A stretch of 64,000 nucleotides of DNA from Actinomyces bowdenii (GCF_017592395.1 NZ_JAGFOU010000004.1:62001-126000), one strand, 5' to 3'. Shown: positions 1 to 9,481, counted from the first letter of the stretch. The notes: generated from the letters alone by a model not told the origin. Numbers and translations: made by a program.

Positions 1-95
1 CGAGCCGGTCTCCACAGGCCCCGCTCCTGCAGGCCCCGTCCACAGTCACGCCGGGAGCGCCAGACGCCCCGCGAGCCCCGCAGTAGCGTCGAGGC

Positions 96-980
96 ATGGC
101 AGGCAGGCGGGCGCACTCGGGGAAACGGCCCCTCGACGAGCTCGTGCGGCTCGCCTGCTCCACCGACCCGATCGAGCCCGAGACCCATCCCCGGCGCCTG
201 GCCATCGCACCGCGGGCCGCCATCATCACCGGCGTGGCGCTCATCGTCCTGGCCCTCCTGCTCGCCCTGCGCGCCGTCGCCCTGGCGCCCTCGGCCTCGG
301 CTCCGGCCCCCACAGGCGCTCCCGCGCCCGCCCCGGTCCCGACCGACGGCGCCGCAGCGCCACCCGCACAGGCCGATCCAGCGGGCATCGCCGGAGCGCA
401 GCCGCCAGCCGGCCCGACGGCCTCCAGCAGCACCGGGGCGGCAGGAGGCGGCACGGCCCCGGCGGACCCGCTGGGCACCGGCGCCCCCGGGCAGGACCGA
501 CTGGTCGTGCACGTCGCCGGAGCCGTCCAGAGCCCCGGGGTGGTCCTGCTGCGCCCAGGGGCGCGCGTCGTCGACGCCATCGAGGCCGCCGGTGGGGCCA
601 CCGCCGAGGCGGACACCGACCAGCTCAACCTGGCCCGGGCCCTGGCCGACGGCGAGCAGGTGCGGGTGCCCCGCCTCGGGGAGACCCTCCCGCCCCAGGA
701 CCCCGGCCGGGCGGGCGGGCAGGCAGCCCCGAGCGCACCAGGCCCGCCGCCGGGCGATGCGGCTGCCGGCCCCCAGGCGGCCCCCGGCAGCCGCATCAAC
801 ATCAACACCGCCACCGCCTCCCAGCTCGAGGAGCTCCCCGGGATAGGGCCGGCCCTGGCCCAGCGCATCGTCGAGCACCGCCAGACCCACGGTCCCTTCG
901 CCTCCGTGGAGGACCTCACCGATGTCCCCGGCATCGGCCGGGCCAAGCTCGAGGCCCTCAAGGAGGCGGCCACCGTATGA
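96..980 (+). CDS. comEA: ComEA, DNA-uptake receptor
   Basis: Membrane-anchored double-stranded DNA receptor of the natural transformation machinery, 294 aa. A basic N-terminus is followed by one membrane segment at about residues 40-64 and a long Ala/Pro/Gly-rich stalk (65-133). An SLBB domain follows at about 134-195 (VVHVAGAVQSPGVV), and the C-terminal helix-hairpin-helix DNA-binding pair lies at about 232-292 (ININTATASQLEELPGIGP and DVPGIGRAKLE). This is the standard Gram-positive ComEA order. Its stop overlaps the start of comEC by 4 bp (ATGA), so the two are translationally coupled. Family assignment is secure. Whether this organism is naturally competent cannot be read from here. Confidence 0.95.
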   Translation: MAGRRAHSGKRPLDELVRLACSTDPIEPETHPRRLAIAPRAAIITGVALIVLALLLALRAVALAPSASAPAPTGAPAPAPVPTDGAAAPPAQADPAGIAGAQPPAGPTASSSTGAAGGGTAPADPLGTGAPGQDRLVVHVAGAVQSPGVVLLRPGARVVDAIEAAGGATAEADTDQLNLARALADGEQVRVPRLGETLPPQDPGRAGGQAAPSAPGPPPGDAAAGPQAAPGSRININTATASQLEELPGIGPALAQRIVEHRQTHGPFASVEDLTDVPGIGRAKLEALKEAATV

Positions 981-3070
981 ACCGCGACACCACCCGCGGC
1001 CCCCGGCCGCCGACCCTCCCCGCCGCAGCAGCGCCCTGGGACGACCCCGCCGTCCTGTCCGCCCTGGCTCCCTCCCGGCGCGGGCGCGCGCCCGCCCGAA
1101 CCGGAAAGGCCCCCGAGGCCCTCGACCTGCGGCTCCTGCCCCCAGCCCTCAGCGCCTGGGCAGCGGCCTTCTGGGCGGTCGGGCAACCGGCCGCGGCCTG
1201 GGGGACGGTGGCCGCCGCGGCCCTGGCATGCCTGGGCCCCGGCATCCTTCTGGCCATCGCGGCGCTGCGCTTCCGCCCACCGCGCCACCGTGCCGATGAC
1301 AGGCCGGGCGCGCCCCAGGACCGGCCCGAGACCATCGGGTCACCGGCCGCCAGCCTCCTGGTCTGCCTGGTGGCCATCTGCGGCGTGCTGGCAGTCAGCG
1401 CCGCCCAGATGTGGTCCCGCGGCCTGGACCCCCTCACCGCCGCCACCGCGCGCCCGGGCGCCGTGACCCTCCTGGGCACTGTGGCCGAGCAGCCCCGGGT
1501 CTCGGCCACGCCCAGGGCCACCACGGTCATCACCATCCTGGATGTCGAGAGCGTCGACGGCCGGCCCAGCCGGCAGCGGGCCATCGTCCTGGCAGGGCAG
1601 GAGTGGGCTCGCCTGGACATGGGGGACCGGGTGCGGGTGCGCGCGAGCCCCCGGGCCACCGAGCCCGGCAGGCGGGAGACGGCCCTCATCGGGCGCTCCG
1701 CCACCGTGCGGCTCCTCGAGCCGGCCTCGGGCGCCCTGGGCGCCGTCACCGCCCTCAGACGGGGACTGGCCCGGGCCGTCGGCGCCCCCACCGGGGGGAC
1801 CGAGGGTGCAGCGGCCCTACCGGGGCCCTGGCCCCGGGGCAGCCGCGAGCTCGTGCCCGGCGTGGCCCTGGGGGACGACCACGCCCTGCCCGCCGAAGTG
1901 CGCCAGGACATGCGCACCGTGTCCATGACCCACCTCACGGCCGTCTCCGGGCAGCATGTGGCCATCGTCCTGGGGCTGTGCCTGGCGGCCCTGGGGGTGG
2001 TGCCGCGCCGGTGGCGGGCCCTGGTCGGCGCCCTCCTCCTGGCCGGCCTGGTCATCCTCGTGCGCCCCTCGGGATCGGTGCTGCGCTCAGCCGCCATGGG
2101 GTCGGTCATGCTCCTCGGGGTGGCCGCGGGACGGCGGGCGGCGGCGCTGCCCTCCCTGTGCGCCGCCATCCTCCTGCTACTGCTGGCCGACCCCTGGCAG
2201 TCCCGCGACTACGGCTTCGCCCTGTCCGTGTCAGCCACGGCGGGCATCCTGCTGGGGCAGCGCCCGATGGCCGCGGCCCTGTCCCGGCGCCTGCCGCGGT
2301 GGGCGGCCACCGCCCTGGCCCTGCCCCTGGTGGCCCAGGCAGCCTGCGCCCCCATCCTCATCCTCCTCCAGCCCAGCGCGGGGGCCTGGTCGGTCCCCGC
2401 CAACGTCCTGGCCGCCCCCGTGGTCCCCCTGGTCACGGTCTGCGGCATCCTGGCCACCCTCATCGCGCCCCTGTGGCCCGCGGCCGCCGGGCTCATCGCC
2501 TGGCCGGCCACGGCGGGCTGCGCCTGGCTGGTGGCGGTCGCCGGTGCCCTCGCCCACCTGCCGGGAGCCCGGATGCCCTGGCCCGCCGGGATCACCGGCG
2601 CGCTCGCCGCCGCCGGGGCCGAGGCCGTCGTCGTCGCCCTGGCCCACCCCGGGGCGCGCCGCAGGTGCGCAGGCCTGCTGCGCCGCCCTCCCGGCCCCGG
2701 GCGCCTGCCGGGCGGCCCGCGCCGGGCAGTGGGGCTCAGGCGGCCGCCCCGTGGCAGGCTTGTCCCATGGCATCGCCCCGATCCTCGCGCTCCCGAGGCG
2801 CGCGCAGCTCCCGCGGCTCCGGCGCCCCGGCAGGAATCCCCTGGGACCAGGCCGAGCTCGCCCCGGTGGTCCTCATCCGCGCCGGGGAGGAGATCCTGGC
2901 CGACCGTGCTGTGGCCCTCCTCGTGGCCCAGGCCAGGGCCAAGGACCCCACGACGCAGGTCACGCGGGTCGAGGCCGCCACCTATGAGGCCCACCAGCTC
3001 GACACCCTCGTGTCGCCCTCCCTGTTCGGGGAGCCGCGGCTCATCCTCATCCCCGCCCTGGAGCAGATGA
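977..3070 (+). CDS. comEC: ComEC/Rec2 competence channel, C-terminus overlapping holA
   Basis: Polytopic membrane protein expected to form the channel for single-stranded DNA during transformation. The competence-domain signature is clear (MTHLTAVSGQHVAIVLGL at about 315-332), followed by a series of hydrophobic segments to about residue 555. The C-terminal metallo-beta-lactamase domain of long ComEC proteins is missing, as in some other actinobacteria. After about residue 560 the sequence becomes Arg/Pro-rich and looks like non-coding-frame GC-rich DNA. The only in-frame stop is at 3070, so the frame overlaps holA by 304 bp. Either a long out-of-frame overlap exists, or a frameshift or sequencing error hides the true end near 2650-2760. 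The first 550 residues are secure; the end is not. Confidence 0.85.
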   Translation: MNRDTTRGPRPPTLPAAAAPWDDPAVLSALAPSRRGRAPARTGKAPEALDLRLLPPALSAWAAAFWAVGQPAAAWGTVAAAALACLGPGILLAIAALRFRPPRHRADDRPGAPQDRPETIGSPAASLLVCLVAICGVLAVSAAQMWSRGLDPLTAATARPGAVTLLGTVAEQPRVSATPRATTVITILDVESVDGRPSRQRAIVLAGQEWARLDMGDRVRVRASPRATEPGRRETALIGRSATVRLLEPASGALGAVTALRRGLARAVGAPTGGTEGAAALPGPWPRGSRELVPGVALGDDHALPAEVRQDMRTVSMTHLTAVSGQHVAIVLGLCLAALGVVPRRWRALVGALLLAGLVILVRPSGSVLRSAAMGSVMLLGVAAGRRAAALPSLCAAILLLLLADPWQSRDYGFALSVSATAGILLGQRPMAAALSRRLPRWAATALALPLVAQAACAPILILLQPSAGAWSVPANVLAAPVVPLVTVCGILATLIAPLWPAAAGLIAWPATAGCAWLVAVAGALAHLPGARMPWPAGITGALAAAGAEAVVVALAHPGARRRCAGLLRRPPGPGRLPGGPRRAVGLRRPPRGRLVPWHRPDPRAPEARAAPAAPAPRQESPGTRPSSPRWSSSAPGRRSWPTVLWPSSWPRPGPRTPRRRSRGSRPPPMRPTSSTPSCRPPCSGSRGSSSSPPWSR

Positions 3071-3834
3071 CCGACGCCCTCCTGAGCGACCTGCTGGCCT
3101 ACGTGGGGACCGCCGACCCGGAGGTCGCCGTGATCCTGCGCCACAACGGCGGCCAGCGCGGCAAGAGGCTCCTCGATGCGATCAAGGCCTCCCCCTACCC
3201 CGTCATCGCCTGCGACGCCATCAAGAGCCCCAAGGACAAGTCCGCCCTCGTCACCGCCGACGTGCGCCGCGCCGGGCGGCGCATCGAGCCCGAGGCCGTG
3301 GGGGCCCTGGTCGACGCCCTGGGCAGCGACGTGCGCGAGCTGGCCTCCGCCGTCGACCAGCTCCTGGCCGACACCCAGGGCACCGTGAGCGTGGAGCACG
3401 TGCGCACCTACTACGCCGGGCGCATCGAGGCCACCGGCTTCACCGTCGCCGACGCCGCCGCGGCAGGCAACGCCCCCGCCGCCGTGACGGCCCTGCGCCA
3501 CGCCGTGGCCACGGGCACCGACCCGGTGGCCATCGTGGCGGCCCTGGCCATGAAGATCCGCCAGCTGGCGCGCGTGGCCGCTGCCGGGGGCCGGCGGATG
3601 AGCCCCGCGGAGCTGGGCATGGCCCCCTGGCAGGTGGACCGGGCCCGGCGCGAGCTCTCCGGCTGGTCCGACGACGCCCTGGCCACCTCCATCCTGGCCG
3701 TGGCCCGGGCCGACGCCGAGACCAAGGGCGCCAGCCGCGACCCCGTCTACGCCGTCGAGCGCGCCGTCCTGGCCATCTGCCGGGCCCGGGGCGCGGGAGC
3801 CGCGCCCCGGAGCGGGGGGCGGCCCGCCCGCTGA
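2767..3834 (+). CDS. holA: DNA polymerase III delta subunit
   Basis: Clamp-loader delta subunit, 355 aa, which opens the sliding clamp during replication. Family features are the N-terminal stretch APVVLIRAGEEILADRAV, the LFGEPRLILI segment, and the C-terminal helical collar domain ending around AVERAVLAICRARG. Start ATG 2767 is the first in this frame near the family N-terminus, but it lies inside the comEC frame and has no strong ribosome binding site. A later start would still leave an overlap because conserved residues begin near 2857. Gene order comEA-comEC-holA-rpsT is typical of actinobacteria. It converges on the DUF1846 gene with only 4 bp between stops. Confidence 0.93.
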   Translation: MASPRSSRSRGARSSRGSGAPAGIPWDQAELAPVVLIRAGEEILADRAVALLVAQARAKDPTTQVTRVEAATYEAHQLDTLVSPSLFGEPRLILIPALEQMTDALLSDLLAYVGTADPEVAVILRHNGGQRGKRLLDAIKASPYPVIACDAIKSPKDKSALVTADVRRAGRRIEPEAVGALVDALGSDVRELASAVDQLLADTQGTVSVEHVRTYYAGRIEATGFTVADAAAAGNAPAAVTALRHAVATGTDPVAIVAALAMKIRQLARVAAAGGRRMSPAELGMAPWQVDRARRELSGWSDDALATSILAVARADAETKGASRDPVYAVERAVLAICRARGAGAAPRSGGRPAR

Positions 3835-3838
3835 GGCG

Positions 3839-5326
3839 CTACCGCTTCTTGTACAGCGACTTGGTGGCGTAGACCGGCTCGTTGGTGACCTGCACGCCCA
3901 GGGAGCGGAAGATGCCCTCGTCCACGGGGCCCAGGATCGTGGAGGTGTGCACGTCGCAGCCGCGCAGGCTCTCCAGCTGATCCAGGGCACGCCGCGCATT
4001 GTCGTCCCCATTGGCTGAGACGGCCAGGGCGATGAGCACCTCGTCGGTGTGCAGCCGCGGGTTGCGCGAGCCCAGGTGCTGGGTCTTGAGGGTCTGGATG
4101 GGCTCGATGGACTCCGGCGCCAGCAGCTCCACGCCGTCCTCGATGCCCGCCAGGGTCTTGAGGGCGTTGAGCAGCATCGCCGAGCAGCAGCCCAGCAGGG
4201 CGCTGGTCTTGCCGGTGACGATCCGCCCGTCGGGCAGCTCGATGGCGGCCCCCGGCGCGTGAGTGGCGCGGGCCACCCGCAGGGCCGGGTCCACCACGGG
4301 GCGGTCGTGGGTGCTCACCCCCACCTTGGCCATGAGCAGGGCGATGCGGTTGGACTGGACGGGCTCTGCGGCGTCGCGCTTCTCGGCCACCAGCGCCTTG
4401 TAGTAGCGGCGGATGATCTCCTGGCGGGAGGCCTCCCGGCAGGCCTCGTCGTCGCTGATGCAGTGCCCGGCCATGTTGACACCCATGTCCGTGGGTGAGG
4501 CGTAGGGGCAGGAGCCCAGGATCTCCTCGAACAGGCGGGTGAGCACCGGGAAGATCTCCACGTCCCGGTTGTAGTTGACGGTCTGGACGCCGTGGGCGGC
4601 CAGGTGGAAGGGGTCGATCATGTTGACGTCGTCGAGGTCGGCGGTGGCGGCCTCGTAGGCGATGTTGACCGGGTGGTCCAGGGGCAGGTTCCAGATGGGG
4701 AAGGTCTCGAACTTGGCGTAGCCGGAGGCCAGGCCCCGCTGGTGGTCGTGGTAGAGCTGGGACAGGCAGGTGGCCATCTTGCCCGAGCCCGGCCCGGGGG
4801 CGGTGACGACCACCAGGTCGCGGCTGGTCTCGATGTACTCGTTGCGCCCGTAGCCCTCATCGGAGACGATGCGCGCGACGTCGTTGGGATAGCCGGGGAT
4901 GGGGAAGTGGCGGTAGACCTTCAGCCCCAGGGTCTCCAGCTTGCGCTTGAAGTCCTGTGCCTGGCGGTTGTCGTGGGTCCACTGGGTGATGACGACGCTG
5001 GCCACGTACAGCCCGTAGCCGCGGAAGGCGTCGATGTGGCGCAGCAGGTCGTCCTCGTAGGGGATGCCCAGGTCGGCGCGCACCTTGTTGCGGGCGAAGT
5101 CCTTGGCGTTGACGGCCACGACCACCTCGACCTCGCTGGCCAGCTCGGCGAGCATGACGATCTTGTTGTCGGGGGTGAAGCCAGGCAGGACGCGGGAGGC
5201 GTGCATGTCGTCGACGAGCTTGCCGCCGAACTCCAGGTAGAGCTTGCCCCCGAACTGGGAGCGCCGCTCGGCGATGTGGGTGGACTGCATGTGCAGGTAC
5301 TTGTCGCGGTCGAATCCGATGCGCAT
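3839..5326 (-). CDS. DUF1846 (UPF0371) family protein
   Basis: A 495-aa protein of the conserved DUF1846/UPF0371 family. Recognisable stretches are the N-terminal [20 protein letters not shown], the [17 protein letters not shown] loop at about 180, and the Cys-rich [14 protein letters not shown] near the C-terminus. The GPGSGK stretch resembles a phosphate-binding loop, but no catalytic role is established to my knowledge. Length matches the family. The start has a good ribosome binding site (AGGAGAG about 7 bp upstream). It is transcribed convergently to holA and stands alone. Function unknown; family assignment confident. Confidence 0.9.
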   Translation of the reverse strand: MRIGFDRDKYLHMQSTHIAERRSQFGGKLYLEFGGKLVDDMHASRVLPGFTPDNKIVMLAELASEVEVVVAVNAKDFARNKVRADLGIPYEDDLLRHIDAFRGYGLYVASVVITQWTHDNRQAQDFKRKLETLGLKVYRHFPIPGYPNDVARIVSDEGYGRNEYIETSRDLVVVTAPGPGSGKMATCLSQLYHDHQRGLASGYAKFETFPIWNLPLDHPVNIAYEAATADLDDVNMIDPFHLAAHGVQTVNYNRDVEIFPVLTRLFEEILGSCPYASPTDMGVNMAGHCISDDEACREASRQEIIRRYYKALVAEKRDAAEPVQSNRIALLMAKVGVSTHDRPVVDPALRVARATHAPGAAIELPDGRIVTGKTSALLGCCSAMLLNALKTLAGIEDGVELLAPESIEPIQTLKTQHLGSRNPRLHTDEVLIALAVSANGDDNARRALDQLESLRGCDVHTSTILGPVDEGIFRSLGVQVTNEPVYATKSLYKKR

Positions 5327-5379
5327 CGACTCTCCTGGTGGGGGTTGGGGGCAGGGACGGTCAGTAGGGACGGGGCGGG

Positions 5380-5417
5380 AAAAAGGGGAGGGCGCCTCCC
5401 GGTGGGGAGGCGCCCTC
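5380..5417 (-). terminator. Rho-independent terminator of rpsT
   Basis: A perfect 13-bp inverted repeat (5388-5400 with 5405-5417, loop GGTG) sits 25 bp beyond the rpsT stop. On the minus strand it is followed by CCCC and five T residues at 5384-5380. This is the clearest intrinsic terminator in the window and separates rpsT from the DUF1846 gene. Confidence 0.9.
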
Positions 5418-5442
5418 GACGTTGCTCACTGCTGTGCGGGCC

Positions 5443-5703
5443 TTACAGGGAGGCGACGCGCTTGGCGAGCTTGGACTTGCGGTTGGCGGCCTGGTTCTTG
5501 TGAATGACTCCCTTGGAGACGGCCTTGTCCAGCTTGCGGGAGGCGGCCTTGAGGTGCTCGAGAGCGGCGTCCTTGTCTCCGGCCTCAACGGCCTCGCGCA
5601 CGCGGCGCACGTAGGTCTTGAGCTCGGACTTGACGGACTTGTTGCGCAGGCGGGCCTTCTCGTTGGTCTTGATGCGCTTGATCTGGGACTTGATGTTCGC
5701 CAC
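5443..5703 (-). CDS. rpsT: 30S ribosomal protein S20
   Basis: Small-subunit protein S20, 86 aa, which binds 16S rRNA early in assembly. The sequence starts [20 protein letters not shown] and is rich in Lys/Arg helices, as expected, with a conserved [10 protein letters not shown] segment and C-terminal [10 protein letters not shown]. The start is GTG at 5703, with a purine-rich GAGAAAG upstream; a longer upstream reading frame exists but is not S20 sequence. Neighbouring holA across a converging gene is the usual actinobacterial arrangement. A strong terminator follows. Confidence 0.97.
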   Translation of the reverse strand: MANIKSQIKRIKTNEKARLRNKSVKSELKTYVRRVREAVEAGDKDAALEHLKAASRKLDKAVSKGVIHKNQAANRKSKLAKRVASL

Positions 5704-5845
5704 GGTGAAGCTTTCTCGTGTCTGGTTCGGTCGATGGCCGGAAGAGAGGGTTCGCGCCGCGGGCCGACATGGAGGTGGTGGGGCACCTGGCTGGCCCGGT
5801 CGCCGGACCCCGCAGCCGGCCAGGCCAGAGGTCCAGGGGGTGACT

Positions 5846-6553
5846 CTACCAGGCCGGATTCTCAAGGGCTTCGTGCGCACGGGCACCGGGCGCGTGAACT
5901 TGCTCGCCTGCGCCGAGCTCCACCTGGCTCTCCGCTCGCTCGATGAGCCTGGGGTCGTGGGTGGCCACGAGGATCGCCGCGGAGGTCCGGGCCCATTCGT
6001 CCAGGGCTCCGATGACCAGCGCGGCCAGCTCCTCATCGGCCCCGGCGGTGGGCTCATCGAGGATGACCAGGCGGGGGCGCTCCATCAGCAGTGTGCGAGC
6101 CAGGGCCACCCGCATCCGCTCCCCGCCGCTGAGCAGGCCCGTGCGGGTCCGGGACAGGTGGGTGAGCCTCGCGGCGGCCAGGGCATCGGCGATCCGTGCT
6201 CCGCGCTGGCGCCGGGGGAGCCCGAGCGCCCACGCGGCGTGGCGCAGTGCGGCGACGGGGGTCCAGGAGTCCTCCAGAAGGAGGTCCTGGGGCTGGAGGG
6301 CGATCGTGGTGCGGTGCGCCCGGCGGATGTCGCGCGGGCTCATACGTCCGGAGTGCTGGCCATCGATGGTCACGGTCCCGGTGAAATCGAGGTCGTGCAG
6401 GCCCAGGCACCACGCGGTGGTGGTCTTGCCGGAGCCGTTGGGACCGCTGAGGGCCGTGACGGTGCCCTCCCTCAGGGACAGGTCGAGCCCGTCGACGAGC
6501 AGGCGCCCGCCCCTGGAGATGGTCAGGCCTGTGGCGGTGAGCGTGTCAGTCAT
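5846..6553 (-). CDS. ABC transporter ATP-binding protein
   Basis: Cytoplasmic ATPase of an ABC transporter, 235 aa. Walker A is GPNGSGKTT (about 38-46), the signature is [11 protein letters not shown] (about 140-150), Walker B is [12 protein letters not shown], and the switch His is in ATHDPRL. It overlaps the upstream permease gene by 8 bp, so the pair forms one unit. Size and pairing with a large permease resemble MacB-type or bacteriocin-associated exporters, but the substrate cannot be deduced. The 3' end lies about 140 bp from rpsT, transcribed in the same direction. Confidence 0.88.
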   Translation of the reverse strand: MTDTLTATGLTISRGGRLLVDGLDLSLREGTVTALSGPNGSGKTTTAWCLGLHDLDFTGTVTIDGQHSGRMSPRDIRRAHRTTIALQPQDLLLEDSWTPVAALRHAAWALGLPRRQRGARIADALAAARLTHLSRTRTGLLSGGERMRVALARTLLMERPRLVILDEPTAGADEELAALVIGALDEWARTSAAILVATHDPRLIERAESQVELGAGEQVHAPGARAHEALENPAW

Positions 6554-8531
6554 GGTGGGCCTGCCTCCTGCGGCGGGGATGGGTGGGCCGAGCGGTGGTG
6601 TGGCGCGCTCCTACGACAGCGGCCGCGGTGAGGGCCAGGGCGCACGCAGCCTGGGTGAGGGCCAGTTCAGCGCTGGGCTGGGTCAGAAGCGGCCAGGCGA
6701 GGATGAGCACGGGGATCGTGATGAGGATCGCGGTCAAGAGGTGACCGGCCAGCGGCCGCTGGCCCAGGAGGCGCTCGATCTCTCGCCTGCGCCGCCTGGC
6801 CTGCGCCCAGGCCCGTGCCGCGAGCCCGGCGCTGGCCACGGCACCGGTGCCTGCGGTCAGCAGGATGAGTGCGTGGAGGACTGCTGTGCGCGTGGTCTGC
6901 TCCCTGAGGGCCGTGTTGCCGGTGCCGACGGTGTCGAAGCGCGCCACGAGGTCCTCCACATGGTGCTCGCGCAGGTTCTCGCGCAGGGAGACGAGGCTGT
7001 GGCCGGTGAGGGCTGCGGCCCCCTGGGTGATGGCGGACAGGTAGTCGTCCGGGGCGAAGTAGCCGTCGGGGACCACGGCGATGAGGCAATCATCGGTGCG
7101 GGTGCCCTCGGTGCTGAGGAAGAAGCTGACGGCGGGGAGGTTCTCCGGCAGGAGCGCGCTGACCTCCTCCAGGTCGTGAGCGGTGACGGTGATCGTGCTC
7201 GCGCTCGCCCCGTGCAGGGCATTGAAGCGGGCCTGCTCGACGAGCCCCTGGGTCAGGGCCTCGTCCTGGCTGGCCAGCGATTGGGGCCGGTAGAGGGCTA
7301 CCCGCTGCTCGGCGACCTCGGGCAGGCCGTAGTGGGCTGCGGCCGTGTTGTTGAGGTAGAGTGTGGGCGGCCCACTGCCGTCCTCGTTGGAGCCGTTGGG
7401 GATCGCCCAGGCCAGGACGAGGTGCCCCTCCTCCTGGGCCTGGGCGATGAAGGACGCGATCTGCGGCGTCTTGGCATTCAAGGTGGGTTCGCTGACCGAC
7501 CAGATGCTCAGGGTAGTGGCTGCAGGGAGGGACTGCTGGGCCTGGGCCTGGTTGCGCAGTGCTTGCGCCTGGAGGACATCGATGATGAGGCTGGTGCTCG
7601 CGGTGGAGAAGGACCAGGTCATGGTCAGCACGAGTGCGTAGGTCAGCAGAGCGATCCCGTGGCGTGGATGCGCCTCAGTGCCGGGGCGCCGCCGGGTCCC
7701 AGCGGCGAGCACGGCCCATCCTGCCAATGTGCCGGTCAGGGTTGCGGCGAGGGTCAGGGCCGTGCAGCAGGCGATGAGCTCGGCGCTCATGCGGTGGATG
7801 CTCAGCACGGCGGAGCCGTAGATGTCGCAGGCCACCAGCAGGGCCAGTAGGGCCAGGGGCAGCAGGAGCCACCGGCATGCTGTCAGGAGGCTGTTCTTGA
7901 GGAGGTGGAGGGCCAGGCGGGCGTGGGAGCGGCCCAGCAGTCGGGCGCTTCTGTAGGAGGAGGACTGGGTGGTGGTGGCAAGGGCCAGGACGAGCGCCAG
8001 GACCATCTGGGCTATCAGCAGGCTCACGCCGATCTCGGAGTTGATGGCGGTGGACAGGGCAAGGCCCGGTGCCAGGGTCCCTGATCCGCTGATCCGATCA
8101 CTCCACCGGTCGGCGGCGTGGTTGAGGAACTGAGCGGTGCCCTGCCGGGAGCCGATGGCGTACCACCCGCCCAGGGCATCATCCTGGACGGTGCTGCCAC
8201 CGTAGGCGATGGGCTCCGGCAGGAGCAGGGGGGTCAGTGGTGGACGGATGTAGTCGTCGGCCTCGTAACCGAGGATCTCGACGTTGGTGGTCGAGAAGGA
8301 CTCATCGATGGTGTCTGCGAAGGCTGTGATGTGGCGTACCTGGGCGACCTCGACGTCGGCCTGCTCGCCGATCTGACGAAGCTCATCCGGGTCGACGCCG
8401 GTACTGCTGATGATGACGTAGCCGCTCGCCTCGGCCGGGAACAAGGACAGGAGCGTCTGGGGGACAAGCAGGATGGTCGCCAGGCAAAGTGCGAGGTTGA
8501 GGGCCCAGGTGGCTCTGAGAAAATTCTTCAT
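6546..8531 (-). CDS. ABC transporter permease, large extracytoplasmic domains
   Basis: Integral membrane protein of 661 aa partnered with the overlapping ATPase. One membrane segment lies near the N-terminus (residues 8-30), followed by an extracytoplasmic domain of about 140 residues, then a cluster of about four segments. A second soluble region and three C-terminal segments follow. This layout resembles FtsX/MacB-like or bacteriocin-associated integral membrane proteins; I cannot separate these. ATG 8531 was chosen because the 16 codons upstream (from 8579) fall inside a palindromic repeat unrelated to the protein. No strong ribosome binding site is visible. Confidence 0.75.
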   Translation of the reverse strand: MKNFLRATWALNLALCLATILLVPQTLLSLFPAEASGYVIISSTGVDPDELRQIGEQADVEVAQVRHITAFADTIDESFSTTNVEILGYEADDYIRPPLTPLLLPEPIAYGGSTVQDDALGGWYAIGSRQGTAQFLNHAADRWSDRISGSGTLAPGLALSTAINSEIGVSLLIAQMVLALVLALATTTQSSSYRSARLLGRSHARLALHLLKNSLLTACRWLLLPLALLALLVACDIYGSAVLSIHRMSAELIACCTALTLAATLTGTLAGWAVLAAGTRRRPGTEAHPRHGIALLTYALVLTMTWSFSTASTSLIIDVLQAQALRNQAQAQQSLPAATTLSIWSVSEPTLNAKTPQIASFIAQAQEEGHLVLAWAIPNGSNEDGSGPPTLYLNNTAAAHYGLPEVAEQRVALYRPQSLASQDEALTQGLVEQARFNALHGASASTITVTAHDLEEVSALLPENLPAVSFFLSTEGTRTDDCLIAVVPDGYFAPDDYLSAITQGAAALTGHSLVSLRENLREHHVEDLVARFDTVGTGNTALREQTTRTAVLHALILLTAGTGAVASAGLAARAWAQARRRRREIERLLGQRPLAGHLLTAILITIPVLILAWPLLTQPSAELALTQAACALALTAAAVVGARHTTARPTHPRRRRQAHHD

Positions 8532-8558
8532 GGGAGTGTCGTGCAGTAGGCGGATCCG

Positions 8559-8638
8559 CCCACTTTCGACAATTTGCATGAGATCGTACTTCTCCAGGCC
8601 TGGAAAAGGCCGATCTCATGCAAATTGTCGAAAGTGGG
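8559..8638. repeat. Long palindromic element, copy A
   Basis: A perfect 28-bp inverted repeat (8559-8586 with 8611-8638) surrounds a 24-bp centre. Arms contain TTTCGACAATTTGCATGAGA. The element begins one base beyond the stop of the PemK-like gene and lies 27 bp upstream of the permease start. It shares its arms with a second copy at 10951-11020. It is AT-richer than its surroundings. It could serve as a terminator or mRNA stabiliser, or be a small mobile element. Confidence 0.9.
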
Positions 8639-8639
8639 G

Positions 8640-9377
8640 TCAGGAGTGGTGGGCGCGCAGGGCCGCGACGACGGCCTCGAAGGTGCCGCGCGGCATGGTG
8701 GCGCCCTCGCGGCGCACCGCGCCCGGCTCTACGCTCAGCAGCCGGTCCAGGCGCACCTCGCTGGGGCGGCCCCGCGAGTCCCACGGCCCCGAGCCGACGT
8801 CGTGCCAGTGGCGGCCCCAACGCGCCTCCTGGGCGGCGTCGCGGTCGTGGTCCTTCGATGTCATCTGGGCCACCACCAGCAGGCCCCGGGCGCGGGCGAG
8901 CACGAGCACCGGGCGGTCCTTGCCCCGGGCGGCATCCTCCTCATAGGGCACCCAGGTCCACACGACCTCGCCGGGGTCGGCATCCCCGTCGGGATCGGGG
9001 CTGTAGGTGAAGTCGGGCAGGCCCAGGGCCGCGACGTCGTAGACCGCCACCCCGCGATGCGGCGCGCTGCCGCCGCCCCGAGCGCCGTCGTCGGTCCCGC
9101 GGCCGGGGTGGTCGGCCCCACGGGACGAGGCGCCGCTGGGCTTGGGGTGCGAGCTGTCCCTGGAGGCGGCGCCCTTGCGCTGGGCACCGGGGGAGCTCGG
9201 TGAGGCGGGCCTCGCCGTCCCCCCGCCTCCTGGGCCTGGGGCGGTCTCGGCACTGGGGCGATCGGCGGGGCCGTCGGTGGCCCCCGTCGGCTTCGTCGCG
9301 GTTGTCAGCGCCTCGGAGGCGGCATCGGCGGCGGCGCGCCCGAGCACGCGCAGGATCCGGTTGAGCAGACTGGCCAT
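8640..9377 (-). CDS. PemK/MazF-like protein with long N-terminal extension
   Basis: A 245-aa protein whose C-terminal half resembles the PemK/MazF endoribonuclease fold: GEVVWTWVPYEEDAARGKDRPVLVLAR followed by a QMTSKDHD stretch and PSEVRLDRLLSV. These correspond to the strand-loop pattern of MazF-family toxins (the conserved RP and the later T/S-D region). The first 110 residues are Ala/Gly/Pro/Ser-rich and appear disordered. No antitoxin-sized gene lies beside it, so a classical toxin-antitoxin pair is not supported. It may be a solitary actinobacterial PemK-like protein. Family assignment moderate; activity unknown. Confidence 0.65.
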   Translation of the reverse strand: MASLLNRILRVLGRAAADAASEALTTATKPTGATDGPADRPSAETAPGPGGGGTARPASPSSPGAQRKGAASRDSSHPKPSGASSRGADHPGRGTDDGARGGGSAPHRGVAVYDVAALGLPDFTYSPDPDGDADPGEVVWTWVPYEEDAARGKDRPVLVLARARGLLVVAQMTSKDHDRDAAQEARWGRHWHDVGSGPWDSRGRPSEVRLDRLLSVEPGAVRREGATMPRGTFEAVVAALRAHHS

Positions 9378-9406
9378 GGGGCCACCCTAGCCGCAGCCGC
9401 ATCGAC

Positions 9407-9442
9407 GGCGCCCCGCAGGCCCGGCCGGGCCTGCGGAGCGCC
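9407..9442 (-). terminator. Candidate hairpin terminator after the sugar porter
   Basis: A 9-bp GC stem (9413-9421 with 9428-9436) extended by an outer 5-bp stem (9407-9411 with 9438-9442) lies 40 bp beyond the sugar porter stop. No T-run follows, so termination is inferred from position only. Confidence 0.4.
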
Positions 9443-9481
9443 GATCAGCTTCGATGAGCGCCTCGGAGGCGGCGACAGCGG

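Noticed and set aside
8531-8579. Longer N-terminus for the ABC permease
   Set aside because: The extra 16 codons are inside palindromic element copy A and are unrelated to the protein family.
9300-9480. 17-bp match AGCGCCTCGGAGGCGGC inside and upstream of the PemK-like gene
   Set aside because: Short, GC-rich and not extended. Chance or simple codon bias is enough.
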